Shown: positions 63,009-64,000 of the stretch, one piece after another
Layout of the letters: every line of letters starts with the position of its first letter
Numbering within the stretch: the stretch's first letter is position 1
Assembly (NCBI GenBank): GCA_024103355.1
Contig: JAGFIU010000053.1
Span: forward strand, 1 to 64,000
Direction: 5' to 3'
Source of the DNA: Bacteroidota bacterium
GTDB taxonomy: Bacteria > Bacteroidota > Bacteroidia > NS11-12g > UBA955
DNA: 64,000 nucleotides
Notes under the pieces: generated by a model
What the model was told of the DNA's origin: nothing
Database searches by the model: none
The model's input: only the letters and a program-made list of their open reading frames with translations
Program-made: the position numbers and the translations under genes

Positions 63009-63572
63009 TTGATAATCGTACTTGGCTTTTTCAAGTTTGATTTTGCGTTTAACTCAAATAAAAACTCAAAAACTCCTCCCGGCACTCATTTTATTAAAGA
63101 GATTGGCTATTATGTTGACAAAAATGAAATAACCAATTTTGCATGGAGAGAATTTTACTGGTACACCAAAAACACACAAGGTGATTCTATGGCAACACTC
63201 TGTTTGCCTGACACAAATATCATTAAATCTTATTATGGGAAAAACACCTATAACAGTCTTGAAGAAGCAGACAAAAGATTGCCGATAGTTGGAGTTACCT
63301 TAGAACAGATTAATAATTACTGTAAGTTTAGGACAGAGGTTGTTAGACAGTTGAAGCAGTATAGTGGTACCAACCTAAGCTACTATCCAATAGATTCTGT
63401 AACCTATGTTAATTCAACTCTTAAAAACAATAAAATCAGTAAAATAGCTTCTAAAGTACCCGAAGTCATTTTTTATAACAATGAATACAAGGTTGCAACT
63501 ACTGACAATGGTTTGCAAAGCTACAAAAACTACAATTCGGTTTTTGGTTTTAGATGTATTGCAAAGTACTAA
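63009..63572 (+). CDS. Small divergent FGE/SUMF1-like protein, 5' end altered
   Basis: A 187-residue protein with FGE-sulfatase hallmarks: YYVDKNEITNFAWREFYWY, LPIVGVTLEQINNYCKFRT and the C-terminal FGFRCIAKY. The catalytic Cys pair region is missing, so formylglycine synthesis is unlikely. The start is TTG 63009 and gives a short signal-like segment; upstream the sequence is the leuS-tail copy, so the original 5' end was probably lost or replaced. Similar in fold to the NirV-like gene at 18284. Confidence 0.6.
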   Translation: MIIVLGFFKFDFAFNSNKNSKTPPGTHFIKEIGYYVDKNEITNFAWREFYWYTKNTQGDSMATLCLPDTNIIKSYYGKNTYNSLEEADKRLPIVGVTLEQINNYCKFRTEVVRQLKQYSGTNLSYYPIDSVTYVNSTLKNNKISKIASKVPEVIFYNNEYKVATTDNGLQSYKNYNSVFGFRCIAKY

Positions 63573-63674
63573 TAATCAGATAAAGAAGTACTGATTGCTC
63601 TCTCAAGTTTCTATCGCTGAGAGGTACAAACATTTTTTACTATAAATGCAGATTAATAAATATCTGTTGAGGGA

Positions 63675-64000
63675 TTATTTCTGAGTACCAAACTCTTGAG
63701 CCCAAAATTTGCCGGTCTTAGCAATACCCATTTCCTTAAAGCCAGCTTTCATAATATTTCTGCAATGGGGTTCACTGTTTATCCAAGCATTAACAACGTC
63801 TTCTTCTGTTGGATAACCTATGGCAATATTTTCACCCCAAGTACTCCAATTATATCCCACACTTTTAATTCTCTCACCTCCATTACTTCCGTCAGAGCCG
63901 GTATGGGTCATGTTGTTCATTTTATCCATGTCGTCCGCATGAATCTTAGCCGCTTTTTCCAAAAGAGTATTCCATTTGAGAACAGGGACTGCCAGCATCT
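63675..64000 (-). CDS. CAP/SCP (PR-1-like) domain protein, cut by the window end
   Basis: The visible 107 residues cover most of a CAP domain: AAKIHADDMDKMN, HTGSDGSNGGERI, YNWSTWGENIAIGY, VVNAWINSEPHCRNIM and FWAQEFG, with the CAP His residues (in HADDM/HTG and PHC). The gene's 5' end lies beyond 64000. CAP proteins are secreted and of varied function. Convergent with the FGE-like gene. Confidence 0.85.
   Translation of the reverse strand, partial: MLAVPVLKWNTLLEKAAKIHADDMDKMNNMTHTGSDGSNGGERIKSVGYNWSTWGENIAIGYPTEEDVVNAWINSEPHCRNIMKAGFKEMGIAKTGKFWAQEFGTQK

Noticed and set aside
1-64000. CRISPR array or tRNA/rRNA genes
   Set aside because: No regularly spaced repeat-spacer pattern was seen, and the short intergenic gaps hold no cloverleaf-like sequence.

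Overview
The window looks like chromosome of a low-GC (visibly AT-rich) member of the Bacteroidota. Pointers to this are T9SS-type C-terminal sorting domains, PorV-family and TonB-dependent outer-membrane proteins, the Bacteroidota-type arginine cluster built around an N-acyl-ornithine carbamoyltransferase, weak ribosome-binding sites, and many copies of the -7 promoter element TAnnTTTG close to start codons. No rRNA, tRNA, CRISPR array or transposase gene was seen.

Layout. 0.3-6 kb: small Cys/Lys-rich secreted protein, psd, MarC protein, mnmE, Ogt-like repair protein, K+/H+-type antiporter. 6-14.1 kb: minus-strand arginine operon (GNAT, argG, argC, argD, argF', argB, argE, argH) with overlapping or abutting genes. 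14.2-17.7 kb: PspC-like protein, prmA, peptide transporter, polysaccharide deacetylase. 17.7-21.5 kb: minus-strand operon of porin, copper nitrite reductase nirK, nirV-like FGE protein and SCO1 protein, with an FNR-like palindrome upstream. 21.7-26.2 kb: recX, ydcF-like, two Skp/OmpH chaperones, murI and a 2-hydroxyacid dehydrogenase. 26.4-35.3 kb: a three-gene surface module (TonB receptor, 1293-residue exported protein with a T9SS-like tail, PorV-family barrel) closed by a strong terminator. 35.4-51 kb: mostly housekeeping and transport genes (greA, HIT, glycosyltransferase, M13 peptidase, MFS, Nramp-UspA fusion, deaminase, TonB receptor, pdxH, mnmA). 51-54.4 kb: a translationally coupled cassette of one small membrane protein, two tandem lipoproteins and a T9SS-secreted serine protease. 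54.6-57.6 kb: alpha/beta hydrolase, CBS protein, floA-nfeD pair. 57.7-64 kb: leuS and a rearranged lipoprotein region.

The most unusual object is in leuS (57665-61426). Its editing domain carries an in-frame element of about 0.97 kb with 38-bp terminal inverted repeats, GC-rich terminal hairpins, a DUF559 (PD-(D/E)XK-like) endonuclease domain and two sets of short tandem repeats, while all synthetase signature motifs on both sides stay intact. Downstream of leuS, a roughly 150-bp copy of the leuS 3' end and a decayed tail of a lipoprotein gene show repeated duplication and deletion. A lipoprotein family related to the one at 53-54 kb sits there.

Metabolic reading: the arg operon covers every step from acetylglutamate to arginine except ornithine re-acetylation or first acylation. 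The GNAT protein at its head is a candidate for that step. The nirK operon would give periplasmic nitrite reduction to NO, with nirV and SCO as accessory or copper-handling partners and the porin as entry route. Several starts were moved inward from the longest reading frame because an ATG coincides with a gene overlap, an upstream promoter element or the family's usual N-terminus. These are stated in the entries.
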